A stretch of 64,000 nucleotides of DNA from contig JAYRJQ010000002.1 in assembly GCA_041906185.1 (NCBI GenBank), positions 124,001 through 188,000 on the forward strand. Direction: 5' to 3'. Both the position numbers and the translations under genes were made by a program. Shown here piece after piece: positions 47,601 through 57,205 of the stretch (within the stretch, counting starts at the first letter, position 1; the number at the start of each line of letters is the position of its first letter). The notes beneath the pieces were generated by a model. The model did not search any database. It was not told where the DNA came from and was given only the letters and a program-made list of their open reading frames with translations. This DNA comes from Roseateles_B sp041906185. GTDB lineage: Bacteria; Pseudomonadota; Gammaproteobacteria; Burkholderiales; Burkholderiaceae_C.

Positions 47601-48850
47601 CGCAGCTGGCCATCGAGCGCGAGCGCGAGCAGCTGGCTGTGCAGGGCGTCGAGGCGCAGGCCGTTGAGCCGCAGCTGCAGGTCCGAGGCCTGCGCCGGGC
47701 TCAGCTGACCCTGCGCCTGGAGCTGGCCGGCGGCCTGGCCGCGGGCGTCGGCGACGTCCAGGGCCAGGCTGCGGATCTGCAGCGCCTGCCAGTGGGCGGG
47801 CGTGAACTGCAGGTCCGCCTGCAGCTTGGCCAGCGGCAGGCGCTGGAGGTCCCAGGGGCCGCCCTGCGCGTTGGTGATCTGGACCTTCAGCGCGGCGGGG
47901 CGCTCCCAGTCCTGGGCATCGAGGTCGAGCTGGCCACTCAGCGCCGTGCGAGGCCAGTCGGCATTCAGTGCGGCGAGGTCGAACTGCTTGAGGCTGGCCT
48001 GCAGGCCCGCCAGCGGCCAGGCCGCCTGTGGCCGCGCACGGGCCTGGGCCTGCAGCGACTGGCCGGCGGTCTTGAAGTCCAGTTGCAGCGGCAGGTCCAG
48101 CAGCGGCCCCTGGGCCTGAAGACGTGCCTGCCAGTCCAGCCCCTGCGGCAGGCGGCCGGTGGCGTCGAGCTGGGCCTGCAGCGGCATGCCCCCGTCGGCC
48201 TCGGCGCGCAGCGAGCCCTTCAGTTGCACGTCCTGCCAGCGCAGCGACTGCAGCTGCAGCGTGTGCACCTGCTGGCCTTTTGCGTCCGGCTGAGCCAGGG
48301 CGACGCGGGCCTGCAACTGGCGCAGCTGGGTGCTGGCGCTCGGCAGGTCCAGCTCGCCCACGGCGAGCTCGTCGATCGCCACCGCGACGGGCAGGCGCAG
48401 GTCGGTCAGCGGGGTGCTGGGGGTGTCGGAGGAGGTCCAGCGGATCTGCACGCGGTCCGCCTGCAGGCGGTCGGCTTCGATCCGGGCCCACAGCTGCGGG
48501 GAGCGGTCCCAGCGCAGGCGCAGGCCCTGCCAGCGCAGGCCGTCGAACTGCAGGTGCGTGTCGCCGGGCAGGTTCAGGCGCAGCTGGCGCGCGGAGAAGT
48601 CACCCAGCAGGCGGCCCTGGGGCGCGTCGGCGCTGATGACGTCCGGTGCCTGGCGCAGCAGCCAGGCCGTGCCGGCCTCCGTGCCCATCAGCCAGACGGT
48701 GCCCACCGCCGCCGTGCCCAGCAGGCCGCCGAACGCCAGGCTCCAGGCGAACCAGCGTCCGAGGTGGCGGCGCGGGCGCTGCGGCGACGGCGGCGGCGCC
48801 GTCGTCTCGGGGGTGGGGCCGCTCGGGGTGTTCGGTGCCGGCTCGCTCAC
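44636..48850 (-). CDS. tamB: translocation and assembly module protein TamB
   Basis: Inner-membrane-anchored periplasm-spanning AsmA/TamB-family protein that works with TamA in outer-membrane protein insertion and/or lipid transport. The 1404 residues have an N-terminal cytosolic Pro-rich stretch and a TM anchor at about 35-57. A very long beta-rich region follows, with Leu/Gln/Gly repeats, and the C-terminal DUF490 domain contains RTDGGTYDAYGQKL and SWLLLGRGPDE, ending WQWRWQ. The start is GTG at 48850 overlapping the tamA stop (GTGA). A near-consensus copy of the dispersed motif lies inside at 46879-46898. Confidence 0.95.
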   Translation of the reverse strand: MSEPAPNTPSGPTPETTAPPPSPQRPRRHLGRWFAWSLAFGGLLGTAAVGTVWLMGTEAGTAWLLRQAPDVISADAPQGRLLGDFSARQLRLNLPGDTHLQFDGLRWQGLRLRWDRSPQLWARIEADRLQADRVQIRWTSSDTPSTPLTDLRLPVAVAIDELAVGELDLPSASTQLRQLQARVALAQPDAKGQQVHTLQLQSLRWQDVQLKGSLRAEADGGMPLQAQLDATGRLPQGLDWQARLQAQGPLLDLPLQLDFKTAGQSLQAQARARPQAAWPLAGLQASLKQFDLAALNADWPRTALSGQLDLDAQDWERPAALKVQITNAQGGPWDLQRLPLAKLQADLQFTPAHWQALQIRSLALDVADARGQAAGQLQAQGQLSPAQASDLQLRLNGLRLDALHSQLLALALDGQLRLRRDAAPAPAPDLKPPAKPGQRPAPAAPPAWLDLDGQLSTRLASSGHPAVATPQLQIKAQLGEQGVRVHRAELSAGKASASVQGEWIRQEQGDWQARLQAQSQALDPGLLWKPAAGSGAPHSLNLQLSAQLHRGAGSLWPQGEASLRLLPSQWAGQPLQGQLQYLRDAQPARLVLNLEQERNQLQGEVQGLEALRPEARLKVQWPRLAALTPLLEALAPGLALDGGLQGDATVRGQVLPAAPKARAGSRWSWSTQGQLALQQLVVRQPGRQAKLQQGRLSWQLGTDAAETLGVTLDAGPLVLTQAQRSVQVEGLLAKLAGTWPRHQLQLQGQARPLPTSAGDPPLPGAALQLALDGQLNALPFGLSGSPDTLDWRLSLQQARLRPQPATSNDPWLQVEPVQARVTLSPGADLLSAELQEGRASIAGGQARIRWSQARYQAAQHSGALPTVQLDALLEPLALAPLLAKAQPDFGWGGDLRVDGHLHLDTRQGTDLAFELQRLSGDLSVTEDRGVQRLGLSDFGLRLQARQGVWSLTQALAGSNLGGFGGIVVVRTDPRALTPPMDAPLEGTVQANVANLATWGGWIPAGWRVSGAMTAGFMLGGTLRDPQLRGQAQGEGLALRNPLMGVDVRDTRFLLALEGTRARLQQFSARAADGELRLSGEARLGAQPDLRLDLQAEKFGLLTRLDRRIITSGQGQVHLAPGSVDVQGAFRIDEGLFDFSKGDAPTLDEDVVVRRPVTAQQAVKRDAPPMKVAVQLDLDLGEQMKLRGRGLDTRLQGQLKLQHKDGKPSLVGTVRTDGGTYDAYGQKLTVEKGEILFTGVLDNPRLDVLAVRPNTDVRVGVTVGGTALNPRIKLFSEPELPETDKLSWLLLGRGPDELGRADTALLQRAALALLSGEGESTSGKLMKNLGLDELSVSQGAQDDARGAIVRVGKQLSKRVYVGYERGLNATTGNWQLIYRIAQRFTLRAQSGEDSALDLIWQWRWQ
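46879..46898 (+). repeat. dispersed motif, copy 9 (in tamB)
   Basis: GGCAGGCAAGACCTGGCCCC: 19 of 20 bases of the full consensus, antisense in tamB, where it encodes RGQVLPA with TTG and CCT codons. Confidence 0.6.
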
Positions 48851-50720
48851 AGGGCGATCCCCACGCTGAAGTGAATGCGCCACTTGCCGGTCTCATGGGC
48901 GCGGGCGAGGTCCAGGCGCAGCGCGCCCACGGGGCTGCGCAGGCGGGCGCCGACGCCATAGCCCACCACCGGGCGCAGGGCCTGCCAGCGGTCGGCCACC
49001 TGGCCGGCGTCGATGAAGGCGGCGCCCCACAGCATGGGCAGGCTCTCCATCACCGGGCGGGCGACCTCCACGCTGCCCGTCCAGAGCTTGCGGCCGCCGA
49101 AGACGGTGCCGCTGTCGTCCTTGGCGAGGCCGAGGCTCTGGTAGGCGTAGCCGCGCACGGAATCGTCGCCGCCAGCCAGATAGAGCATCTTGGACGGCAG
49201 GCCGAGGCGGTCGGCCCCGAGGATCTGGGCGAGGTCGGTGCGGGCGCTGAGGTACCAGCCCGAGGGCAGGGGCCGGAAGTACTCGATCTTGAAGCGGGCC
49301 CGGGCGAAGGGGCCGCTGTCCTGGTCGGGTGCGTTGTTGTCGGCGCGGCCGGCGCCGAGCAGCAGCTGCGCGGTGTAGCCGTCGGTGGGCAACAGCAGGC
49401 TGTCCAGACGGCGGCGCGTCCACTGCACGTTGCTACTCCAGGCGCCCGAGCGCAGGGCCGCGTCGGGGCCGGTGCGTTCGATCGAGCGCAGCACCTCGAC
49501 ATAGGCCAGGCGCTCGTCATGCCCCGCCTCGCGCAGGCGGCCCACGCGGGCGCTCAGCGTGCGGATGTCCTTGTCGTTGTTGAGGTCCTGCTCCCACTGC
49601 AGCGAGCCGAGGTTGCGCTGCATGTCGGGCTGGGGATGCGAGCTGAGCTCCAGCTCGGCCTTGCGCAGGAGCTGACCCAGCTGCACCTTGCTGCGCGCGC
49701 GCAGCGGCAGCCCGGCGGGCAGGCGGTGGAGGTGCTCGGCGCTGGCGTTGTAGCCGTTGTTCGCGCTGTAGCCGATGCCGGTGGTGGCCTGCTGGCGCGG
49801 AGCCTCCTTCACGCGCACCCGCACCGGCACGGCCGCGGCCTGCGCGCTCTCCGGCTGGATGTCGACGGTGACGCCATCGAACAGCTGCGTGCGCAGCAGG
49901 CGCTCCTGGAAGTCCAGCAGCGCCTGCTCGGTGTAGGGCTCGCCCGGCTCGTAGCCCGCCAGCCGCCGCACCGTGTCCTCGGACTGGTGCTGCAGGCCCT
50001 CGATCTGCAGCGAGCCCAGCCGGAACAGCGGGCCGCTGTCCAGGCGCAGCGTGAGGCTGACCTGGCGGGATTCGGTGTCCACCTGCGCCTCGGTGCTGCT
50101 CCAGTGGGCCAGCGGATAGCCCTGCGCACGGGCGCGGCCGAGCACGGCCGACTTGGCCGAGGACCAGGCCGCCTGCGTGAAGGCCCGGCCCTTCTGCAGG
50201 GGCCAGCGCTGCGCCAGCTCGGCCTGCAGTGCCAGCGCGCGGGCGGCGTCGGGCTGCCCGGGCTCGGCGTTGATCTCGCCCTCGAACTGCAGTTCCAGCG
50301 CCGCCACGAGGCTGCGCGGGCCCGGGTCGACGATCAGGGTCAGGTCTTGCTGGCTGTGGTCCGCATTGGCCTGGCGCTGCACCTCGACGTGGGCATCGAA
50401 GTAGCCCAGCGTCTCCAGCAGCGCGCGGGCCTGCTCCGGGGCCACGGCGGCGAGGCGGTCCAGCTCGACGGGGCTCAGGCTGTCGTTCTCGGCGATCTGC
50501 TGGAAGCGGGCGAGGTCCAGATGGCGGGCGAGCAGCTCCTGGACTTCGCCGCTGGCGCGGATGTCGAGGCGGTAGGCCGCCTTGAGCCGCGGCGCGCCGG
50601 CGTCCTGCGCCCGCGGCTTCGCGCCGATGGCCTCCTGCAGGCCCTGCAGCGAGCCGCAGCCGCCCAGCAGCGCGAGGCTGAGGCACAGGCCGAGGGTCAG
50701 GCAGCGACGGATCAGGCGGG

Positions 50721-50724
<4 letters not shown>
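48847..50724 (-). CDS. tamA: autotransporter assembly outer-membrane protein TamA
   Basis: Omp85-family outer-membrane protein, partner of TamB. The 625 residues comprise a signal peptide, three POTRA domains (about 45-270) and a 16-strand barrel with the conserved GGDDSVRGYAY (equivalent to the VRGY/F lid-lock motif), ending HFSVGIAL. The signal peptide has a lipobox-like LLGGC with Cys23, so the mature N terminus may be lipidated. ATG 50724 overlaps the stop of the CoxE-like gene (ATGA), and its own stop overlaps the tamB GTG, so all three are coupled. A motif core lies inside at 50337-50350. Confidence 0.94.
50337..50350 (-). repeat. dispersed motif, copy 10 (in tamA)
   Basis: Exact 14-base core on the minus strand, in the sense of tamA, encoding QDLTL with a CAA codon. 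Confidence 0.55.
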
Positions 50725-51908
<1,184 letters not shown>

Positions 51909-52028
51909 GGCAGGCAAGGGGAGTGTCGCGGTGATTATCCACAGAGCGGCGCTCCTTGCCGGGCGCGCCGCAAGCCTGACGCAAGGCAGGGGCTTAGCAT
52001 CGGCGGATCTTGTTGTGCTGAAGGTGCC
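51909..52028. promoter_or_regulatory. divergent spacer between CoxE-like and EAL genes
   Basis: 120 bp that must hold both promoters. It contains degenerate motif-like strings (GGCAGGCAAGG at 51909-51919 and GCAAGCCTGACGC at 51970-51982) but no clear -10/-35 pair. Confidence 0.4.
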
Positions 52029-53324
52029 ATGAACCAGGATGTGGATCGGACGATGCAAGCCCTCTTCGCCGCCATCCAGGAGGACGGCGGGCGGTGGTCG
52101 GCGCGTCACCGGGACTTGCGCCTGGGCAGCCAGTTCCAGCCGATCTACAGCCTGCCGCACCGCCGCCCCGTGGGCTACGAGGCGCTGGCCCGCTTCACGG
52201 ATGCCAGCGGGGCAAGCGTCGATCCCGCTCAGGTCTTCGCGCAGGGGCTGGCGCCCTTCGAGCAACTGCAGCTGGACCGGCTGTGCAGGCTGCTACATGT
52301 CCACAACTTTGTTACGCAGGAGGTGCCGGACTGCTGGCTCTTCCTGAACATCCATCCCGAGGTCTTCGTGCGGGCCGCGCTGGAGGCGCCCATGCTGGCG
52401 CGCGCGGTGCAGACGGTGGAGCAGCTGGGCCTGCCCATGCACCGGCTCGTGTTCGAGGTCACCGAGGAGGTGATGTCGCGCAGCGCCTACTTCGAGCAGG
52501 CGGTCGAGGCGGCCCGCGCGACGGGCTGCCTGCTCGCGCTGGACGACTTCGGCGCGGGGCACTCCAACTTCGACCGCGTGTGGCGCATGCGTCCCGAGAT
52601 CGTGAAGCTGGACAAGAGCCTGCCCCGGCGCGCGCTGGCCTCGCCGCGCGTGGCCCGGATCATGGCGCAGATGGTCGCGCTGCTGCACGAGTGCGGCGCG
52701 CTGGTGCTGCAGGAGGGCATCGAGGGCCGCGACGAGATGCAGCTCGCGCTCGATGCCGACGTGGACCTGCTGCAGGGCTACGGCCTCGGCCGCCCGATGG
52801 ACGACCTCCTTGAGCCCCAGACGAACCCCACCATCGACGGCTTCTGGGACCTCATCGACGTGCGCTCATCGCAAGGGCGCGAGCGGGACGACGAGCGCCT
52901 GCAGCCCTTCCGCAGCGCCGTGCAGGCGGCCGTCGTGCGCCTGCAGGCGGGCGAGCCGCTGGAGCAGGCCGGCCAGACCTTTCTCTCGGTGCCCGGCGCG
53001 CAGCTGTGCTTTTTGCTGGACGAGCACGGGCTCGACCTCGGCATGCGTGTCCATCCCGACGCGCAGGACTCCTGCCCGGACCTGCGCTTCGCGCCGCTGG
53101 ATGCCTCGCACCATGCGCGCTGGTCCCGCCGGCCCTACTTCCGCCGGGCCATGGCGGACATCGGCGTGCTGCAGGTCACGCGGCCCTACCTCAGCCTGCA
53201 CGGCGCGCGCATGTGCGTGACGCTGTCCATCGCCTTCTGGCAGGGCCCGCACCTGCGGGTGCTCTGCGCTGACATGGACTGGGGCGACGCCGACGTCCGC
53301 AGCCCGGTCGCGGCCGCGGCCTGA
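52029..53324 (+). CDS. EAL domain c-di-GMP phosphodiesterase
   Basis: A 431-residue cytosolic protein with an N-terminal EAL domain. EAL is at 51-53 (GYEALARF), the metal/substrate Asn in LNIHPE (N107), FEVTEE at 142-147, DDFGAGHS at 172-179, KLDKSL at 193-198 and LQEGIE later. All residues expected for catalysis appear present. The C-terminal 150 residues form a separate putative sensor domain, without transmembrane segments. It is a plus-strand gene inserted between the minus-strand CoxE-like and S9 peptidase genes; its 3' end is convergent with the latter. Confidence 0.9.
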   Translation: MNQDVDRTMQALFAAIQEDGGRWSARHRDLRLGSQFQPIYSLPHRRPVGYEALARFTDASGASVDPAQVFAQGLAPFEQLQLDRLCRLLHVHNFVTQEVPDCWLFLNIHPEVFVRAALEAPMLARAVQTVEQLGLPMHRLVFEVTEEVMSRSAYFEQAVEAARATGCLLALDDFGAGHSNFDRVWRMRPEIVKLDKSLPRRALASPRVARIMAQMVALLHECGALVLQEGIEGRDEMQLALDADVDLLQGYGLGRPMDDLLEPQTNPTIDGFWDLIDVRSSQGRERDDERLQPFRSAVQAAVVRLQAGEPLEQAGQTFLSVPGAQLCFLLDEHGLDLGMRVHPDAQDSCPDLRFAPLDASHHARWSRRPYFRRAMADIGVLQVTRPYLSLHGARMCVTLSIAFWQGPHLRVLCADMDWGDADVRSPVAAAA

Positions 53325-53339
53325 TCCGCCAGACGGCGC

Positions 53340-55382
53340 TCAGCGCCCGGCGGCGCTCGTGCGGCGCGGCCGCTTCACGGCGCGCCGGCCGGGGTCGTGC
53401 GCGGCCAGCCAGGCGAGGAACTCCTGGTACCAGAGCCGGCTGTTCTGCGGCTTGAGCACCCAGTGGTTCTCGTCGGGGAACCACAGCAGCCGGGCCTCCA
53501 CGCCCCGCGCCTTGAGCGTGTTGTAGTAGGCCAGGCCCTGCGCGTCCGGCACGCGGTAGTCCTGCGCGCCATGGATCACCAGCGTGGGCGTCTGCATGTG
53601 CTGCGCGAAGGCATGCGGGCTCTGCGCGGCGACGCGGGCCGGGTCGTTCCAGTAGTACGCCCCCAGCTCCTTCGAGTGCCAGGTGTAGGCGTCGTCCGCG
53701 AACATGGCCTGCCAGTCGTAGCAGCCGGCATGGCAGATGTAGGCCTGGTAGCGGCCGGTCTTCACGTGCCCGTTCATCCAGGCCACCATGTAGCCGCCGT
53801 AGCTGCCGCCGCTGGCGAAGACGCGGTCGCGCGCGATCCACGGCTTCCTGAGCAGCCAGTCGGTGGCGGCCTCGACGTCCTGCAGCTCCAGCTCGCCCCA
53901 GCGGTGGGTGATGGCGTCCTTGAAGGCGAAGCCGAAGCCCGAGGAGCCGTGGTAGTTCACGCAGGCCACCACGTAGCCCTCGGCCGCGAGCAGCTGCGCG
54001 TTCCAGCGGAAGTGCCAGCTGTCCCCGAAGGCCGCATGCGGCCCGCCGTGGATGAGGTGCAGCAGCGGGTACTTGCGCTTGGGATCGAAGCCGGGCGGGT
54101 AGGTCAGCCACATTTGCACGTCGTCGCCCTGCGCGCCCCGCACCTGCACGGCCTCGACGCGGGCGCTGCGCAGCGGCTGGAGCAGGGCATCGTTGAAGTG
54201 CTCGATGCGCTGGGCGCGGGCGCTGTCCGTCACGTCGTCGACGACGCTCAGGCGCGGCGGATGTGTGGCGCTGTCATGCAGCACCACCAGCGTGCCGGCC
54301 TGCAGGTCGAAGGCCGTGGCGTTGCCGCCCTCGAACTGCGTGAAGGCCGCGCAGGTCTTGACGTCGAAGCGCCAGAGGTGGCGCCGGCCCTCGTCCTCGC
54401 CGCAGAAGAGCACGCCGAGGTCGTCCTCGTCCCAGCGCAGCGGGGCCTGGACCTCGCGGTCCCAGTCCTCGGACAGCACGGCCCAGTTGCCGTGGGTGTC
54501 CAGCACGCCCAGCTGGTCCGGCATCGTGTGCTTGTGGCCGCGGTGGCAGGCCAGGAAGGCGAGGTGATGCCCGGCGTGGCTGTAGACGGGAGCATGCAGA
54601 TGCCAGCCGTCCTCCTGCAGCAGCAGGCGCACCTCGCGGCTGCGGACCTCGACCTCGGCCAGCGCGAAGCAGTGGTCCAGCTGCTTGAGCGGCGCCGGAT
54701 CGCAGGCGAAGACGATGCGCCGGCCGTCGGGCGAGATGTCGAAGCTGTCGGCGTCGGGTTCGGAGCGGCTCAGCTCCCAGGCGCTGCCCTCGAAGAGGTC
54801 GCGGACCTTGCCCGTGCGCGTGTCCAGCACGTGCAGGTGGGGCACGCGGTCCATGGGGATGTGGTGATCCCAGTAGCGGTACAGGGCCTCGGAGGTCACG
54901 TAGCCGCTGCTCTTGCGGGCCTGGAGCGCCGCCCACGCCTTGGCCTGTGCGGCGGCGCCCTTGAGCTGCGGCCAGACCCAGGCGACGAAGGCGATGTGGC
55001 GGCCGTCGGGGAACCACTTGAAGGCCTCGATGCCCATGGGCACATCGCTCACGCGGCGCGCCTCGCCGCCGTCGGGCGGGATCAGGTAGAGCTGCGCTGT
55101 TTCGTCCTTGCGGCCGTCCTGCTCGCGTCGGGCGAGGAAGGCGATCTGGTCGCCCTGCGGGCTCCAGCGCGGGCTGGCGTCCTTGTCGCCGGCCTGCGTC
55201 AGGCGCCGGGGATCCCCGCCGAGCGTGGAGAGCAGCCACAGGCTCGTGCGGCTGCTGTTGTCCTCCATCGAGTAGCGGGTGAGGCTGGCCACCGCCTGCG
55301 CGCCGTCGGGCGACAGGCTGGGGGGTCCCAGGCGCTCGATCGCCCAGAGGGTGTCAATGCTGAAAGTCTTGCTCGCGGCCAT
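53340..55382 (-). CDS. S9 prolyl-oligopeptidase-family peptidase
   Basis: A 680-residue serine peptidase with an N-terminal beta-propeller of WD40/TolB-like repeats (LSPDGAQAV, RWSPQGDQIAFLA, WFPDGRHIAFVAW and so on). The C-terminal alpha/beta hydrolase domain has nucleophile Ser in GGSYGGYMVAW, the Asp in VIHGAQDYRVP and the His in DENHWVLKP. It resembles acylaminoacyl-peptidase/dipeptidyl-peptidase types. No signal peptide at ATG 55382; SD-like GAGGAG precedes it. Substrates unknown. Confidence 0.92.
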   Translation of the reverse strand: MAASKTFSIDTLWAIERLGPPSLSPDGAQAVASLTRYSMEDNSSRTSLWLLSTLGGDPRRLTQAGDKDASPRWSPQGDQIAFLARREQDGRKDETAQLYLIPPDGGEARRVSDVPMGIEAFKWFPDGRHIAFVAWVWPQLKGAAAQAKAWAALQARKSSGYVTSEALYRYWDHHIPMDRVPHLHVLDTRTGKVRDLFEGSAWELSRSEPDADSFDISPDGRRIVFACDPAPLKQLDHCFALAEVEVRSREVRLLLQEDGWHLHAPVYSHAGHHLAFLACHRGHKHTMPDQLGVLDTHGNWAVLSEDWDREVQAPLRWDEDDLGVLFCGEDEGRRHLWRFDVKTCAAFTQFEGGNATAFDLQAGTLVVLHDSATHPPRLSVVDDVTDSARAQRIEHFNDALLQPLRSARVEAVQVRGAQGDDVQMWLTYPPGFDPKRKYPLLHLIHGGPHAAFGDSWHFRWNAQLLAAEGYVVACVNYHGSSGFGFAFKDAITHRWGELELQDVEAATDWLLRKPWIARDRVFASGGSYGGYMVAWMNGHVKTGRYQAYICHAGCYDWQAMFADDAYTWHSKELGAYYWNDPARVAAQSPHAFAQHMQTPTLVIHGAQDYRVPDAQGLAYYNTLKARGVEARLLWFPDENHWVLKPQNSRLWYQEFLAWLAAHDPGRRAVKRPRRTSAAGR

Positions 55383-55492
55383 GCGCCAGGCTCCTCGTCA
55401 GGCGACGCGCAGGAGGGCGCGCCGGGGAGCAGTGTAGGGGCGGGACGGCGAGGAGTGCCGGTCGGCGCCGCCCGTGCGGCGGGCCGTGGCGA

Positions 55493-56335
55493 TCAGCGGT
55501 TGCGGCTCTGCATGAAGACGAGCTTCTCGAACAGGGTCAGGTCTTGCTCGTTCTTGAGCAGCGCGCCCACCAGCGGCGGGATGGCGACCTTCTCGTCCTG
55601 GGCCTTGATCGCATCCACGGGGATGTCCTCGGCCAGCAGCAGCTTGAGCCAGTCGATCAGCTCGGAGGTGCTGGGCTTCTTCTTGAGGCCGGGCAGGTTG
55701 CGCACGTCGTAGAAGGTCTTGAGCGCCGCGGCCAGCAGCTCCTTCTTGAGGCCCGGGAAATGCAGGTCGGCGATGCGCTGCATGGTCTCGGCCTCGGGGA
55801 ACTTGATGTAGTGGAAGAAGCAGCGGCGCAGGAAGGCGTCCGGCAGCTCCTTCTCGTTGTTGGAGGTGATGAAGACCAGCGGGCGGTGCTTGGCCTTGAT
55901 CATCTGCCGCGTCTCGTAGCAGTAGAACTCCATGCGGTCGAGTTCGCGCAGCAGGTCGTTCGGGAACTCGATGTCGGCCTTGTCGATCTCGTCGATCAGC
56001 AGCGCCACCGGCGTGTCCGACTCGAAGGCCTGCCACAGCACGCCCTTGACGATGTAGTTGTGGATGTCCTTGACGCGCTCGTCGCCCAGCTGGCTGTCGC
56101 GCAGGCGGCTGACGGCGTCGTACTCGTACAGGCCCTGCTGCGCCTTGGTCGTGCTCTTGATGTGCCACTGCAACAGCGGCAGGCCGACGCTCTGGGCGAC
56201 TTCCTCGGCCAGCATGGTCTTGCCGGTGCCGGGTTCGCCCTTGACGAGCAGGGGGCGCTTCAGGGTGATGGCGGCGTTCACGGCCAACATCAGGTCGGCG
56301 GTGGCGACGTACTGCTCGGAGCCTTGGAACTTCAT
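55493..56335 (-). CDS. MoxR-family AAA+ ATPase
   Basis: A 280-residue AAA+ ATPase: Walker A GEPGTGKT near 35-42, Walker B LLIDEIDK, sensor 1 ITSNNEKELPDAF, arginine-finger region FLRRCFFHYI. MoxR proteins act as chaperones for metal-enzyme or membrane-complex maturation together with a VWA protein; the likely partner is the CoxE-like gene at 50721. Start ATG 56335; a TTG at 56347 would add four residues. -10-like TATACT at 56373-56368. A motif core lies at its 3' end (55534-55547). Confidence 0.92.
   Translation of the reverse strand: MKFQGSEQYVATADLMLAVNAAITLKRPLLVKGEPGTGKTMLAEEVAQSVGLPLLQWHIKSTTKAQQGLYEYDAVSRLRDSQLGDERVKDIHNYIVKGVLWQAFESDTPVALLIDEIDKADIEFPNDLLRELDRMEFYCYETRQMIKAKHRPLVFITSNNEKELPDAFLRRCFFHYIKFPEAETMQRIADLHFPGLKKELLAAALKTFYDVRNLPGLKKKPSTSELIDWLKLLLAEDIPVDAIKAQDEKVAIPPLVGALLKNEQDLTLFEKLVFMQSRNR
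55534..55547 (-). repeat. dispersed motif, copy 11 (in moxR)
   Basis: Exact 14-base core on the minus strand, in sense of moxR, encoding QDLTL with a CAA codon, as in tamA. Confidence 0.55.
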
Positions 56336-56367
56336 GCTGTGGATCAATGCGGGTAAGCCTGCAAACC

Positions 56368-56390
56368 AGTATAAGGTCCGTCCCTATAAT
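56368..56390. promoter_or_regulatory. back-to-back -10 elements for moxR and cytochrome c
   Basis: TATACT on the minus strand (56373-56368) faces moxR. A perfect TATAAT on the plus strand (56385-56390), preceded by CCC, faces cytochrome c, 33 bases before its ATG. No -35 is convincing for either. Confidence 0.55.
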
Positions 56391-56423
56391 GCGCCCCGGT
56401 GTCAGATCAAGAACTTCGGGACC

Positions 56424-57065
56424 ATGAAAAAACTGTTGAAGCTCACCGTCGCCGTTCTCGCTGGCCTCACCGCTGTCGGCGCCTCGGCGCAGGACGTCAA
56501 GGCGGGTGAGAAGAAGATCGCCATGTGCATCGGCTGCCACGGCATCCCCGGCTACCAGGCCACCTTCCCCGAAGTTCACAAGGTCCCGATGATCGCGGGC
56601 CAGAACGCCAAGTACATCGCCGCCGCGCTGACCGCCTACGCCAAGGGCGAGCGCAAGCACCCGACGATGCGCGGCATCGCCCAGACGCTGAGCGAGCAGG
56701 ACATCGCGGACATCTCCGCCTTCTACGAGCAGCAGGCCCAGGCGCCCGCCGCCGGCGACGCTCCGGCCGCCCCGGCCGCCGTGGCGGAGCTGCTGAACAA
56801 GGGGGCGTGCGCCTCCTGCCACGGTGCCAACTTCAGCAAGCCCATCGACGGCGCCTACCCCAAGCTGGCCGGCCAGCACGCCGACTACCTCTACGTGGCG
56901 CTGAAGTCCTACCAGACCGAAGGCAACGCCTACGTCGGCCGCGGCAACGCCATCATGGCCGGCCAGGTGAAGCAGTTCAGCCATGCCGAACTGAAGGCCA
57001 TCGCCAAATACCTCGGCTCGCTGAACGGCGAGCTGCGCACCGTGCCCCAGAGCAAGATGCGCTGA
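56424..57065 (+). CDS. diheme c-type cytochrome (c4/c553-like)
   Basis: A 213-residue periplasmic cytochrome c: signal peptide MKKLLKLTVAVLAGLTAVGA with cleavage near ASA-QD. Two heme-binding motifs are present, CIGCH (C35, C38, H39) and CASCH (C129, C132, H133), each followed by a Met region (VPMIAGQ and NAIMAGQV) for the distal ligand. Two-domain architecture and length fit the cytochrome c4/c553 class of electron carriers. It has a TATAAT -10 and a strong terminator after it. Confidence 0.94.
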   Translation: MKKLLKLTVAVLAGLTAVGASAQDVKAGEKKIAMCIGCHGIPGYQATFPEVHKVPMIAGQNAKYIAAALTAYAKGERKHPTMRGIAQTLSEQDIADISAFYEQQAQAPAAGDAPAAPAAVAELLNKGACASCHGANFSKPIDGAYPKLAGQHADYLYVALKSYQTEGNAYVGRGNAIMAGQVKQFSHAELKAIAKYLGSLNGELRTVPQSKMR

Positions 57066-57098
57066 GCACGGACGGCGCCCGCCGTCTCCTTCACGCCA

Positions 57099-57123
57099 AA
57101 GCCGCCGACCAAGGCGGCTTTTT
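57099..57123 (+). terminator. intrinsic terminator of cytochrome c
   Basis: 8-bp stem AAGCCGCC / GGCGGCTT with a 6-nt loop, followed by TTT. It lies 33 bp after the stop. Confidence 0.88.
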
Positions 57124-57205
57124 CGTGTCCGATTTGGCTTTTCTTCGGCAGGGGCACCATCGATACTGGGCGGCAGTTCTCCGGTCCGACCCCTACGTCC
57201 CACAC

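Noticed and set aside
44537..48874. 1445-codon open frame on the plus strand across tamB
   Set aside because: Antisense to tamB, full of Gln/Arg/Leu/Ala runs. tamB has family motifs and coupled starts, so the antisense frame is a shadow.
51909..51990. GGCAGGCAAGG and GCAAGCCTGACGC in the CoxE/EAL spacer as motif copies
   Set aside because: Only partial matches with indels; noted but not counted.
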